Assembly (NCBI GenBank): GCA_949825045.1
Contig: OX463827.1
Coordinates: forward strand, 3,680,501 to 3,744,500
Source: Argyresthia goedartella
Taxonomy: Eukaryota; Arthropoda; Insecta; Lepidoptera; Argyresthiidae
Length of the DNA: 64,000 nucleotides
Reading direction: 5' to 3'
In this document: piece by piece, positions 9,225 through 19,609 of the stretch
Numbering within the stretch: the stretch's first letter is position 1
Layout of the letters: every line of letters begins with the position of its first letter
Notes under the pieces: generated by a model
Seen by the model: the letters and a program-made list of their open reading frames with translations, nothing else
What the model was told of the DNA's origin: nothing
Database searches by the model: none
Made by a program: the position numbers and the translations under genes

Positions 9225-9415
9225 CTCTGTGGCGCTGCGGTTCGGGCTCTGCCTCCAAGCGAGAAGTCCCGGGTTCGATCCCAGAAAAATAAAACAGGTC
9301 TTGGATGTTTATATTTGAGTGACGTCGCTGTTTGAGGTTTCCACAACACAGGGTACCCTACTGTGGGGCCGGAAGCAATGTATGTGCTTGTATGTTAATG
9401 TTTATGTTTTTAATT
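9225..9415 (+). mobile_element. SINE family 2 (tRNA-derived)
   Basis: The head resembles a tRNA gene with A box-like 'tggcgctgcggttc' and B box 'gggttcgatccca'. The body then has 'caggtcttggatgtttatat', 'gtgacgtcgctgttt', 'cacagggtaccc', 'gtggggccggaagcaatgta' and 'gtgcttgtatgttaatg'. RNA polymerase III would transcribe from the boxes. The retrotransposition partner is unknown. Confidence 0.8.
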
Positions 9416-10332
9416 CTTAAGAGATAGGAAATGCGCTATTTTTAAATATATTTGAGTATGACTGTAACTGATGGTGCAGGGGAGTGAATTCCACAACCGA
9501 ATGTCCTGGAGTATAAAGCCGTAAAAACACATTGTCTATAAAATATTTGAAAGGTATACTAGATAAATGTATGTACTTAAGGGCTAAACAAGGGCCAATG
9601 GCATTGAGAATTAGACAAAGAAAACAAATACCCGTCGCATCGCGTCGAAGCAGACTGACGCATGCTCCCGCGCAGAGACCCGCGGGGCAGCCCGAGCTCC
9701 GAGACCAAGAAAATTATAGAAAATATTACTAAACTCCTGTAATAATAACATTGAAAATAAAATAAAACATTTAAAAAAAATCCCTTTTTTTACCTATTTT
9801 TGCGTGTAAGTTTCATATAGGAAACTGATTTCGTCTCCGAGCACTTGTTCATTTAGTTGAATAATAATGCATTGTGAAAAATATTTTGGAGTATTAAATA
9901 TAACAGATATCCGCTAATTTTAAATGTCCATTCTCATCTCTAATTGACCTTTTATAACATATATTTATCCTACATTTTATGTTGTCTAGTTTAGCCTAGA
10001 ATTGAAGCTAAAGATGCATTTCTTTGTTGATATTTAATCCCTTATCTATACAATTTCATAGTACGGTCCGCACGGCTAGTCGTGTGAAATGTATGAATCA
10101 TCAGAGAGCTGGCTGGCCTGGCGCGCGGTCACATAATTTTGTAATTGACTGAAATGGAGTATTTCTTTGTGGTTTGCGGCCATCATTGTTCACTTTGATA
10201 ACACCGGCAAACATGCATTAATCAGGGTGTGGTTACGGTTGGCTGAGCACAAAATGTCATCTCGGTTTATTACGGATTCTGAGGTTGACGGACTGATGGC
10301 ATTGCATTCAAAATTCAAAGATTATTAGGGAC
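9416..10332. other. Non-genic stretch
   Basis: No supported gene or repeat boundary. The 66-codon frame at 9532-9732 shows no domain features. The rest is unremarkable AT-rich sequence. Confidence 0.4.
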
Positions 10333-10570
10333 TAGCTGATGCCCGCAACTTCATGTGCTTGTTCCTAGGAAGTATAATTTACTGAGATAACGTTACCCTC
10401 CTTCTGGTGCAGGCGGATAAAATGTATTCTGTATGTTAATCTAGCTCATAAATTATATCTGTGCTAAATTTCATTCAAATCCGTTCAGCTGTTTTAGCGT
10501 GATTGAGGCACAAATATTCAATAATCTGAACATCGCTACTTTCACATTTATAATATTAGTTGGATGAGTA
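10333..10570 (+). mobile_element. Dispersed repeat C, copy 1
   Basis: Shares an ordered series of blocks with 53790-54035 (plus) and 41090-41280 (minus): 'actagctgatgcccgcaact', 'gataacgttaccctccttct', 'gttaatctagctcataaa', 'tttcattcaaatccgttcag' and 'tcacatttataatattagtt'. It is non-coding. This resembles a 3'-end-like repeat widespread in Lepidoptera. The class is uncertain. Confidence 0.65.
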
Positions 10571-10711
10571 AGGTCCGGCTTCTGAGTTGTACAAGCAGTC
10601 TTTATTATTATATTCGTTTTCTTCGCTGACTACGTGAAGAACCGCCAACAATTGTGAGGCTACTTCAGGAAGATCTAGATGCGGTTTATAGATGGAGTGT
10701 TAAACTCAAAA

Positions 10712-10805
10712 ACTCAAAACTCAAATAATTTATTGCAAATAGGCAAAAATAATGCACTTTTACAAGTCAAACTTATATAAACTTTATCCATCCTCTTTTA
10801 TATTG
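10712..10805 (-). mobile_element. Probable LINE 3' terminus with (TTTTGAG)n tail
   Basis: On the minus strand the segment ends in repeated 'tttgagttttgagtttttga' after a 'gcaataaatt' block, like a LINE 3' UTR with a short tandem tail. There is only one copy in the window, so the call rests on this architecture. Confidence 0.4.
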
Positions 10806-10847
10806 GGTATGCTTGGATTTAACTCACTAGACTAACTAACACTAGAG

Positions 10848-11120
10848 GTGAGACGTAACACCGAACAGCTTCTGACTGTGTCGATTCTTGCGAAGCAACA
10901 GTGTAAGTACGTGCCTAACAACTACCTACGCGCACGCAGGCACCAGCTGCTAGCAGGCGGCTCGCACCGCACGGTGGCGCACCGGCTGTCTCTGCTAGAA
11001 TGGGCGCGAGACAGCCTCAACGCTCTGTTGACTGCAGAACCATTAAACATCTGTTTGGTGATGCATGGAGGGAGACTGAGCAAGAGTGTGCTAGGTTCTG
11101 CGAGAGGAATGCCTAATTGA
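10848..11120 (+). pseudogene. GC-rich coding-like segment, unknown
   Basis: A 90-codon open stretch, markedly richer in GC than its surroundings between about 10905 and 11060. The part 'HQLLAGGSHRTVAHRLSLLE' onward reads as amphipathic helix. Near 11040 a change of frame gives 'KHLFGDAWRETEQECARF' ending at a stop at 11117, which looks more protein-like than the original frame. AATAAA occurs at about 11302. It could be a frameshifted transposon fragment or a terminal exon of a host gene entering from an acceptor such as 'cgcgcacgcag'. I do not recognise the family. Confidence 0.3.
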
Positions 11121-12690
11121 GCTGTCATCTCACTATTTTTTTGTGATATAATTGAATTAAATAATGTAATCGATTTGAATTGTCTGATGTCTTACAATCA
11201 CTGCTTACAATGTAAAAGTTGTGATTTAATATGACTCTCTTGTTATTATTTGTGTCACTTTGGTTCGTTGTAATGTCATAAATTCTTAATGATGGTAACG
11301 AATAAATACATAAGGTTTGTTACCCACGACAGCCAAAAAAGAGCATAAGGAGATAGTAGAAGTAAATTATACAGGGTGTAACAGATAGGTGTAGTTATAT
11401 TTTGGGTGTTGTTTAGGGCATCATTCGGAACAACTTTCACTATGAAACCGATTTATTCGCAGAAATTTTATTTTTTACTTGTCCATACAAAATAGCTGAT
11501 TACCCGGCATAAACTTTATAGAGAAGTGAAAATTAAATTACTATTAGCAGTTACTGATAATAGTTGGTAAACTAGCAATGTGTATTTAACACGCTGTAAA
11601 AGCTAAATATAGTGCCAAGAGGTCTACTCCCTTTGTACGACACATAGTCATAAATATAAGTACTATAATCTGACTATTAAGTACCATTAGCAATTGGTGT
11701 GTGAAAATGTCCTATTTGACTGTTACCGTGATTATGATATTTTATTGTTACCAATCGTATGTAAATAAATACAATTAGTAAAGTTATGATAACAATATTA
11801 TGAGTTATTAAATTTTTTTTTTCATATAGGGTGATACACGAAAAAGAGTGTCCACATCATGAGTTACAAGTATTATAAACTCGAGTACTTTGGATATCTC
11901 GCTGCGCTCAAAATCTACAACAGAATCCCTTGCTATGGGATTCTACTCTAGGAACCTTTGCTCTTCTCTAGATTCAAAGAACATCACCTTAAAAGTAGTT
12001 GTTTAATCCCTTGGTAAACAATCTACTATTCCTGCCCTGATTGGCTAAGCCGGAAAACTGTAGCAATGACTCATTATTTTATTATAGCGTGTGCAATGAT
12101 ATTCACCCATAATGAGGCACCGATAGTCGACAAGACATAGTTGTCGGATACTCTAAGGCCCTGTTTCACAACTGGCATAAAAATCGTGATTTTACGTGTA
12201 AAATTAATGATTCATCTCCCAGATAGGGTTTATCCGGATATTTTGAAAAATACTCTCAGTCAAGCTGTCACTGTCTCTTGGTCGTGAAATGTCAGCACAG
12301 TAAGATATTTAATCGGCACTTTAAGTTAGCTGCAGTTTCTGCAATCTGCCGTAAGATCCTTATCAATAGCTATCGTGAATCTGGACTAGAGACAGCACAG
12401 TTAGTGTGAAAAACAGGCAAGCCTTATTACTAGATCAAATATTTATCCAGAGCCTACAATTTCTCTCACATAATGTGTAATGCTAACGAACCCCCTCTGC
12501 AGTGGAATCAAGCAACATGTTCATTTAGTCGCTTGTTGTATTAAAGTAGTAAAATTGTACGCCTTTTGCCGTTTGAAGCCCAGTTTGGTTACAAGTTAAA
12601 TGTTTTGCCAACTGCTACTGTTGGTCACTTGACAAAGTAGTGGAACAATTACAAAATACATGTCAAACGTGCAATTGAAGTGTAGTAATT
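11121..12690. other. Non-genic stretch with one MITE end
   Basis: No supported gene. 'acagggtgtaacagataggt' at 11371-11390 is the terminus of the MITE family seen at 17070-17283. Its partner end is not evident here. Otherwise AT-rich with nothing recognisable. Confidence 0.4.
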
Positions 12691-12769
12691 GAAGAAACGA
12701 AGATAATTAAATCATGATTTCTCACTGGCTCACTACTGCTGTCTTTAGTGTTCTAGTGACAAGCATTAT

Positions 12770-13115
12770 TTCTGTTCTTTTTCTTCCTCTTGTGCCTCTT
12801 CACTACTGGAGATTGGCGGTCAGCTCTTCATACTCCTCAGTTTTCTTCGCCAAGTGCAAAAGCTGTTCTATGCTTGCGATTCCCGTCCATTCTCTGACGT
12901 TGCGGAGCCACTTCTTCCTCCTGCCAGCGCGTCTTTTCCCCTCTACCTTGCCCGTTACGATGACCTGAAGGAGTCGATATCGTTCGTGTCAAAGAAGATC
13001 TCCGAAGTAACTTGTTTACTTTTTCTGGTCAAGGTGAGTTCTTGGGAGCATTTGGCGCGTCGCAGAACTTCTTCGTTCGTGACCCATCTCACCTCAGCAT
13101 CATTATCCTCATGAT
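12770..13115 (-). pseudogene. RTE-like LINE reverse transcriptase C-terminal fragment
   Basis: Minus-strand translation gives, with one frameshift and one stop, 'RWVTNEEVLRRAKC', then 'TSYFGDLL', then 'HERYRLLQVIVTGKVEGKRR', 'AGRRKKWLRNVREWTG' and 'IASIEQLLHLAKK', ending with 'EELTANLQ' and a stop near 12806. The series 'NEEVLRR ... YFG.+.RHE+Y+LLQ ... GK+EGKR..GR...WLRN.REWTG' is a well-known insect LINE RT tail of RTE type. The plus-strand open frames over this stretch are shadows. Confidence 0.75.
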
Positions 13116-13215
13116 ATCTGTTACTTCCATTCAATTCGTTTCTTTAACGGGCACACCTTATACGAACTTCACGATTATGTTTAGTAATCAAGGAAAAAGA
13201 GGAGACACATGAAGA

Positions 13216-13912
13216 AGAAATTATGCAAATATTTGAGTCGCTATGTTCCTGTCACCCAAAAAGCACACTATATACAAAGCATTTCCGGATTTGCAGGGGT
13301 ACAGATGTTACCACATTTACCCACATATGCAATCGTTCGGTTTGCATGATAGGGGACTAGGCCATCGACGTAATGTGATACGAAGCTTTCCTCTCGATGT
13401 GATCATCGCCCTCAACTAGGCTCATGGGAACCACAAACAGCGACCTCACACATCTGAACAGATATCGTTTTGACATGTTATTGACGTAACCCCTAAAGAT
13501 AAAACTAGATTTGCTTTTTGAGTATATAAAACTTTCTCGTAATATTGTTAGTAATTTATGTTTATCACTATACCTACAGTTTTATGAAGGCAGGCTCATT
13601 AGGGGCTGGGCAATTTGTCCTTTAGCATTTTGGCTGTTCACAATATACCGCGTCACTTTTAAATTGCGTAGGTTTTAGGTTATCGCTGTATTCGACAGGC
13701 TTTTTCCTCGATATCAAAAATATATAGCTAAAATTAAGTATGTAAGTAGGTATTTGCCTTGAATTTGAATTGTTGGTTTCAACAAAATAGGTGACGAAGG
13801 GGTTACTCATTCGTAGATACATAATGTTTATAAACATTATAACAACACTATTACAACAACAAATAAGGACAACCTAAACCTACGCAATTTAAAATAGATA
13901 GGAATCTATTAG
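13216..13912. other. Non-genic stretch
   Basis: No gene or repeat boundary supported. The 71-codon minus frame at 13622-13837 has no recognisable features. Confidence 0.4.
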
Positions 13913-14195
13913 AATATCCGTGGTCTAATGGGGTTTCACGCTTGCTTCTCCCTCAGGAGATGCAGGTTCAAATCCTGATCAAGTACCAATGAGATAATAA
14001 AGTTATCTTAAGTACATTATCGGACGTTCAGTGTTTCGGATGGCACGTTAAGCTGTAGGTCCCGGCTACTATCGCTATATGGTAGAGGTTGTAAAACCCC
14101 TCCACCAACCCGCACTGAACCAGCGTGGAGTATGCCTTAATCTTACTCGTATCCGGGGAAAGGTCTGGTCTACATTTATTATTATTATTATTATA
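13913..14195 (+). mobile_element. SINE family 3 (tRNA-derived)
   Basis: The head has tRNA-like boxes, 'gtggtctaatgggg' and B box 'ggttcaaatcc'. It is followed by 'acgttaagctgtaggtcccg', 'gctactatcgctatatggta', 'cccctccaccaacccgcact', 'gaaccagcgtggagtatg' and a (TTA)n tail at about 14178-14197. Body fragments recur at 8170-8350 and 30600-30705. Confidence 0.75.
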
Positions 14196-14702
14196 CCTAT
14201 TGACTGACTGACTGACTTACCAAAAACCTAACTGACTTAAATATCAATAAACCTTAACCCTACCAGAACTCCACAAGCCCTATATCTGGGTCAAAAATGA
14301 TGGCTAATAGGCCGTTTAATAAAACAATTTATGTTTAACTGTATATCAATTTGAGAAAAACGTTACGCCAAAAAATACATTTTGTCCTCGGTTTTATTTA
14401 TCCGAATATCGTTTCGAAAAAAAGCTCACTCTGCTTTCATTGCCAATCTAAGTTTGGAGTACGAAATCTTGGAAGTTTATCACGTCACTGTTTCTGAAAT
14501 TTAAAGTAATAGTTCTGTATTTACATGTAACTTCGAGACTCGAATGGAGTATTACCCACGATGGGCACAGAAAAATATATGTAAATTGGTGCCTCGGTCT
14601 CGGAAGCCATTTCGACTAATTGCCGACCGATACAGTGGGTTTTATACTGGGCCAGCACGCGACCTTAAATGAGAGTTATAATTTTGTCATATTACAATTA
14701 TA

Positions 14703-15022
14703 ATGGCGGTGGAAATATGTCACTGGGCACGAGCGGCGGTGGTAATTTCTTCAATGGGGCTGCGGTCCGAAACGGAAAGACAAACAGCGTGTGGAAAACT
14801 CATCCTCAAAAGTCGTTTATTTACTGAAGGTAAAGGCAAACAGCGTGTGGAAAACTCATTCTCAAAAGTTGTTTATTTACTGTATGTAACGTGAACTGTA
14901 GAAAAGTCACGGTGGAAATATGTCATTGGGCACGTGTGGCGGTGGTAATTTCGTCAATGAGGCTGCGGTCCGAATCGGAAAGACAAACAGCGAGTGGCAC
15001 ACTCATTCTCAAAAGTTGTTTC
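14703..15022 (+). repeat. Imperfect direct duplication
   Basis: The segment around 14705-14885 is repeated at about 14910-15022 ('ggtggaaatatgtcactggg', 'gctgcggtccgaa', 'ggaaagacaaacagcg', 'actcattctcaaaagttgtt'). The first copy has an extra internal repeat of 'aaacagcgtgtggaaaactc'. Spacing is about 200 bp. No coding role is evident. Confidence 0.65.
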
Positions 15023-15222
15023 GATTCCGAATAGCTGATCACAAGTTACTGTGATAGGCTCAAAAATTCTCGCCATACATTGACCCGAATAGCTGATCAC
15101 AAGTTACTGTGGTAGGCTCAAAAACATTTTTGATTGCAACCGTATGTTTCTTGGGGAAAGTTGTTCATAAAAAGTTACTATCATTCCCCAAAATATGTTC
15201 ACCTAATTAAATGTCATCCTGT
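15023..15222. mobile_element. MITE family M1, rearranged copy
   Basis: Contains the M1 blocks 'tagctgatcacaagttactg' (twice), 'cgtatgtttcttggggaaag', 'ttgttcataa' and a right end 'ttaaatgtcatcctg' before TA. The left arm is replaced by a duplicated internal block. Compare 34051-34312. Confidence 0.6.
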
Positions 15223-16020
15223 ATGTGGAAAGTTGATGCTATTTTAATTTAGGATTTGTTTTGCTTCGTTAGTAACTCATATTTAGTCATAATTAACTGA
15301 CCATCTGCCTATGAGGAGTTTCATGGTAAAAGTTGATAATGAAGGGTATTATTTTTCTCTACTCTACCTACCTACCTCCCTACCTACCTCCCCGTGGCGC
15401 AGACGCATACGCGTTTCAAGAGAATTGGCCATTTTGATATCCAGAGTAAAAAACAAAATTCTTATTTCGAATTGGATACGCTACCCCCCGCCCCCGCCCC
15501 CGACATCCACCGCCACGTCGCACTGTCTTCAATTATCATAGAAAATTCCCATACTAAGTGATATTTCGTTTTTTGGCTTTCCCTGTGCGTTTTTCTAAAT
15601 TTTCGGTCGTTCCAGCCGTGTGCAAAATTTTCGCTTTTGAGATTTATTTTTATTTATATTTACAGATTTGGGCAGCTAATCAAAAGTCAGCTATAGTATA
15701 CCTGTTACAAAAGATATGCATGACGTCAAGATCTGTTTTCACTATGACAAGCGAGAAAAACTTAACTTCGCCACACTATTGCAGCACACCATTTCTAGGT
15801 ACTTTACTGACAAGCTAAACCTAAGCGAGACGAATGTAACCCTTATTCCGCGTGAGATAGGGTTGAAGCAAAAATCACAACACGTAGTTTGCCTGAGCAC
15901 GTACTGGGCTACTATTCTGCTATTTATATCTTACTGACTGTCCAGCGCTAAGACTGTTTTGCCAAAATTGACTACGAATAGGTCTAAATAGAAGTGACAA
16001 AGAAAAGCCAATTATGAAAG
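15223..16020. other. Non-genic stretch with simple repeats
   Basis: Holds a CTAC-rich run (15358-15390) and a C-rich run 'cccccgcccccgccc' (about 15485-15500). Short open frames show no domain. No gene is supported. Confidence 0.4.
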
Positions 16021-16024
16021 GGAA

Positions 16025-16400
16025 ATATTAAACTGCACATAAAAAATACTGATTACAGCAACTATCAGGGCAAAATGGTGTGGTAGCTTAGGTGAAAGGT
16101 AAAAGGTTGAACAAGTAAGACAACAAAAAATACTTAAAACATAAAATATTTAAAACATAAAAAGTATATTTGCTGATCCTTTTTTGTTTTGCAAATCAGT
16201 ATTTTTGATGTGCAATTAAATACTAGTCATAATGAATTGCATTCCTTCGTGTTAGGTTGAACATATAAGAACAACAAAATACTTAAAACATAAACTTGAG
16301 TACATATAAAATATTTCAAACATATATTTTTTTCTGTTCCTTTTTTGGTGTGCAAATCAGTATTTTTGATGCGCGATTAAATAGCTAGCCATTATGAAAT
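16025..16400 (+). mobile_element. MITE family M3, two partial copies in tandem
   Basis: First copy about 16025-16240: left end 'attaaactgcacataaaaaa', core 'cagggcaaaatggtgtggta' and 'gcttaggtgaa', right end 'cagtatttttgatgtgcaat'. Second partial copy about 16245-16400: it starts in the core 'ccttcgtgttaggttgaaca' and has right end 'cagtatttttgatgcgcgat'. Two copies missing complementary parts suggest recombination or nested insertion. Confidence 0.65.
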
Positions 16401-16599
16401 GGTTAGCTGGTCACTACCGCTCGTGATAGTCTACTGTCTCCTTAGTCTAACTGTCCTCTGCCAAAATAAGACTTATGAATTTATTTGTCTGCCTGTATTT
16501 TGCAATGTTTTGTGTAAAGTTATTTCTGAATAAAAACCTTATCCTAATCTATTCTAAATGTTGGGAAGTGAGAGCAGATTACAGCGAAACATATAATGA

Positions 16600-16865
16600 A
16601 TGGGGAATATTGAACTGCACATCAAAAATACTGATCTGCACAGCAAATATCAGGGCAAAATGCTGCGGTAGCTTAGGTGAACGCTAAAGGGGGTGAGCGA
16701 AGCGAAGCCCCTTTCATCCTTCGTTTTAGGTTGAACATGTAAGACAGAAAAAAAACATAATCTTGAGTACACATAAAATATTTAAAACATAAAAAGTATT
16801 TTTGCTGATCCTTTTTTGTTATTTAAATCAGTATTTTTGATGTGCGATTAAATACTAGCCATAAT
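16600..16865 (+). mobile_element. MITE family M3, full copy
   Basis: Inverted ends 'ttgaactgcacatcaaaaat' and 'tatttttgatgtgcgattaa'. The internal core has 'cagggcaaaatgctgcggta', 'gcttaggtgaacgctaaagg', a hairpin (aaaggggg ... ccccttt, about 16685-16713) and 'ccttcgttttaggttgaaca'. Opposite-orientation copies lie at 45725-45860 and 52079-52325. Confidence 0.75.
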
Positions 16866-17069
16866 GAATTGCATTTCTGTTCATTCCTGAAATCGGCTAC
16901 TGGACAAGGGTACTCAACATATATATTTTATGAACTGTCAAAACACTTAGTTATTTCGCGTGTTGTATATCATGTATATAGTAATATGACATCATATAGC
17001 ATTCATTTATTTTATAATCAAATGTTAGTCTTTTATACACAAATTTATATTTATAAAATACATATTTTA

Positions 17070-17283
17070 TCAGAAAGGTGTAGTTATATATGTTAGGGCC
17101 ATCATTTTGAACAATTTTGCTGTGCAACCGATTTGATCAGGCCAACTTTATTTCTCTCTTCTTGATATATTTTGGTCCAGAAGGTCAGCTGCTTTTTATG
17201 GGAAAGTAAAAAATAAAGTTGCTCTGATCAAATCGGTTTCATTGTAAAAGTTGTCCTACTACACCTATCTGTTACACCCTGAA
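17070..17283. mobile_element. Palindromic MITE with 'acagggtgtaacagat' end
   Basis: The left side 'ggtgtagttatatatgttag' and the right side, ending 'acctatctgttacaccctga', are inverted copies. Inner blocks 'accgatttgatca' and 'tgatcaaatcggt' pair. The left terminus is shortened. The same terminus occurs singly at 11371. Confidence 0.65.
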
Positions 17284-17469
17284 TAACTGCTAGAAAAATA
17301 TAATTCTGATATCGATACGAAGTGCTTCAACATCTGAAACGTGTATACAGTTGTTAGACTCGGTCCAATTGATGCAACACTTTCTCCCATGAAGCTGTGC
17401 AGTTTTTACTAACACGTTTGTCAATGATAAGCATTTTTGGAGAGTCCTAACTAAATAAAAAGTGGTCAT

Positions 17470-18045
17470 GTGCGAGTCGGACTCACCCATGAAGGTTTCC
17501 GTCGTAGCAAGTAATTGTTTGTGTTGTAACTTTGTTTTTCATAGAGTTTGTATGAATGACAAAGTTATCTTTGCGTTTTTTTTATAAATGTTTTATATCA
17601 TAAAAACTGCTTATTCTATTTTGCTCAAACTAATTTTTGTTGAAAGCGTGTATTGAGATACACAGCATATATTTTTTGTAGGTTTTTCATTTTCTTAATT
17701 TAAAAGTTAGAGGGGGACACAAACATTTTTCCACTTTGGAAGGGTCTGTCTCTTTAACGATTTACTTTGAGGAAAAGTGGTTTCATATACCTCAATATCA
17801 TTTTTAAAGACCTATCTATAAACACCCCACACATATAGGTTTGATGATTTTTTTTTGTTTCTATTCCTTGCATGGGGAGCCCCCTTTAATTATTAAAAAA
17901 ATTCAATTTTTGTATCAAAATCATACATACCAAGTTTTAACTGTGTAGTCCTAATAGTTTCTGCATAAAGTTGCTGTGACATACGGACGGACGGACGGAT
18001 AGACAGACTTGACGAAACTATAAGAGTTCCTTGTGTCTCAACGAA
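17470..18045 (+). mobile_element. Dispersed repeat D, diverged copy
   Basis: Starts at a 'gtgcgagtcggactcaccca' block and ends in the 'acggacggacggatagacag' block, the two signature ends of repeat D. Internal sequence is diverged, and no protein is detectable. Confidence 0.55.
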
Positions 18046-18049
18046 TCAA

Positions 18050-18300
18050 ATCAAAATCAAAAAATGTTTATTATCAAAAACGTAGTTAAAATCACAAATT
18101 ACTTCTGGGTTGCACACTAGGTCTAACCTGTATCGTGGGCCCCATTTTGTTGATTGACAGGATTTCTAAATGTCATAAACATGATTTCTTATTTATATTA
18201 AGATAAGCAATTTAATTTAGATGATTATGTGTAGTAATACATTTTTTATACATAATTTCAATGGCTAAATAAATAATATAAATACTGTAAGTAAATAAAT
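18050..18300 (-). mobile_element. Possible LINE 3' UTR fragment
   Basis: The left edge on the plus strand is 'aatcaaatcaaaatcaaaaa' (a short tandem tail when read on the minus strand), followed by 'tgtttattatc', which is the arrangement of a LINE 3' end. No coding remnant. Weak call. Confidence 0.35.
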
Positions 18301-18311
18301 ATATAAATAAA

Positions 18312-18985
18312 TCCCATCAACGCACATTGGCACCCTGCTTGACCGTACCACCCTTACCCTCGCCGTTTGCCTGCGACTCGGCGTAAAGACAAACGAAATC
18401 CATCGGTGCCGCTGCGGTGCTAGGGTGGACCAACTAGGTCACCACGGCCTCTCCTGCCAACGCAGCGCCGGTCGGTGGTCCCGTCATGCCAATCTTAATG
18501 ACGTCATCCGTCGGGCCCTTGCCAGCTGTGGCGTGCCAGCAATACTTGAACCCAATGGACTGGCACGCGACGATGGCAAGAGGCCAGACGGAATGACGCT
18601 CATTCCCTGGCAGAGCGGGAGGTCGCTAGTATGGGACGCGACCTGCGTAGATACGCTGGCACCGTGTCACCTTTCGGCAACCTCAGCCACAGCCGGCGCT
18701 GCGGCGGCAGCAGCAGAGTGTCTCAAAACCCGCAAATACGCCGCACTCGGCGACGACTATTTGTTTATTCCGTTCGGCTTTGAGACCCTTGGGCCGTGGG
18801 GCCCTGACGCTCGAAGAGTCCTCAAAGACATCTCTAAGAGGCTCGTCGAAGCGTCAGGGGACCGCAGAGCTGGCGCCTACCTCGCTCAACGCATCAGTAT
18901 TGCGATACAGCGAGGTAACAGTGCCAGCGTCTTGGGCACCCTCCCGCCCGGCAGTGAACTCAGGGAAATTTTTAATTTAGTTTAG
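18312..18985 (+). pseudogene. C-terminal domain of an RT polyprotein, 5'-truncated LINE fragment with poly-A
   Basis: Open from about 18312 (after a TAA at 18308-18310) to the stop at 18983-18985. The region before the first ATG (18425) reads 'GTLLDRTTLTLAVCLRLG' then 'HRCRCGARVDQLGHHGLSC', a C-x-C...H-x4-C zinc-like cluster. Then come 'RHANLNDVIRRAL', 'LEPNGLARDDGKRPDGMTLI', 'GRSLVWDATCVDTLA' and 'YLAQRISIAIQRGN'. I know this C-terminal module from RT-containing polyproteins of invertebrates. 'RPDG...VWDATC' resembles a PD-(D/E)xK nuclease core, which would fit a restriction-like endonuclease. That role is inference. The ATG at 18425 is internal. It is more GC-rich than its surroundings. A 3' UTR with AATAAA-like sequence and poly-A at about 19060 follows, and the 5' end is missing. 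Confidence 0.7.
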
Positions 18986-19089
18986 TGCAGTTATAGTTTA
19001 GTTTTAGTTTTAAAGATCACATTTATATACCTAATTGATAAATAAACCTCTGAATTCAAAAAAAAAAATAAATAAATGAATATGTATGC

Positions 19090-19275
19090 ACAGTACACCC
19101 ACTTTTCTCAGTGAAGGCCATCCAATTACATTTAGCAATTTTTCAGTTTCGTCATAATTCAGTTCAGCAAGCCACTTTTGGATTGCGGTTTTAGCTTCCC
19201 GAGCTGTAGCTGGTTTTATGTCTATGTGTTTGCAGACTTTGTTGTAGATAAGAGGGTAAGCGAAGAAACTGGAGC
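19090..19275 (-). pseudogene. Coding-like fragment, unknown family
   Basis: The minus strand is open over about 60 codons with protein-like composition: 'GAKGSSFFAYPLIYNKVC', 'AREAKTAIQKWLAELNYD', 'TEKLLNVIGWPSLRKVG'. On its upstream side there is an in-frame TAG within 'cgttttag', which could also be a splice acceptor. It abuts the poly-A of the preceding LINE fragment. It could be a piece of an older transposon or a host exon. I do not recognise it. Confidence 0.3.
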
Positions 19276-19609
19276 CTTTAGCACCCTAAAACGAAACCCT
19301 AAAAATACAGCAGAATCAGGCCCCAGGTCTAACTTCACACCTATCGCGCAGAGCTTTCGCATTAGATTTTATTACCAACATTACACCGGGCATTATTGCC
19401 CTTATTCACTGGGAATTTATTCACCTATCCGCGCGTACTTCATACTGAATCGCCGTTCAATTATACTTTGAATTACAGTGTTTTGAATTCGCTTGACTTT
19501 GGGTTCTGTGACTGTTGGCGCGTAAAGATGGCGCGATTGCTTTTATTGTGGTGAAAATGAAGCTTTATTAAGTTAATAGTTCTGTGGGCACATCTCTGTC
19601 TCGGCAAAG
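19276..19609. other. Non-genic stretch
   Basis: No supported gene. The plus-strand frame at 19178-19471 overlaps the minus coding-like fragment and has no domain features. Confidence 0.35.
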
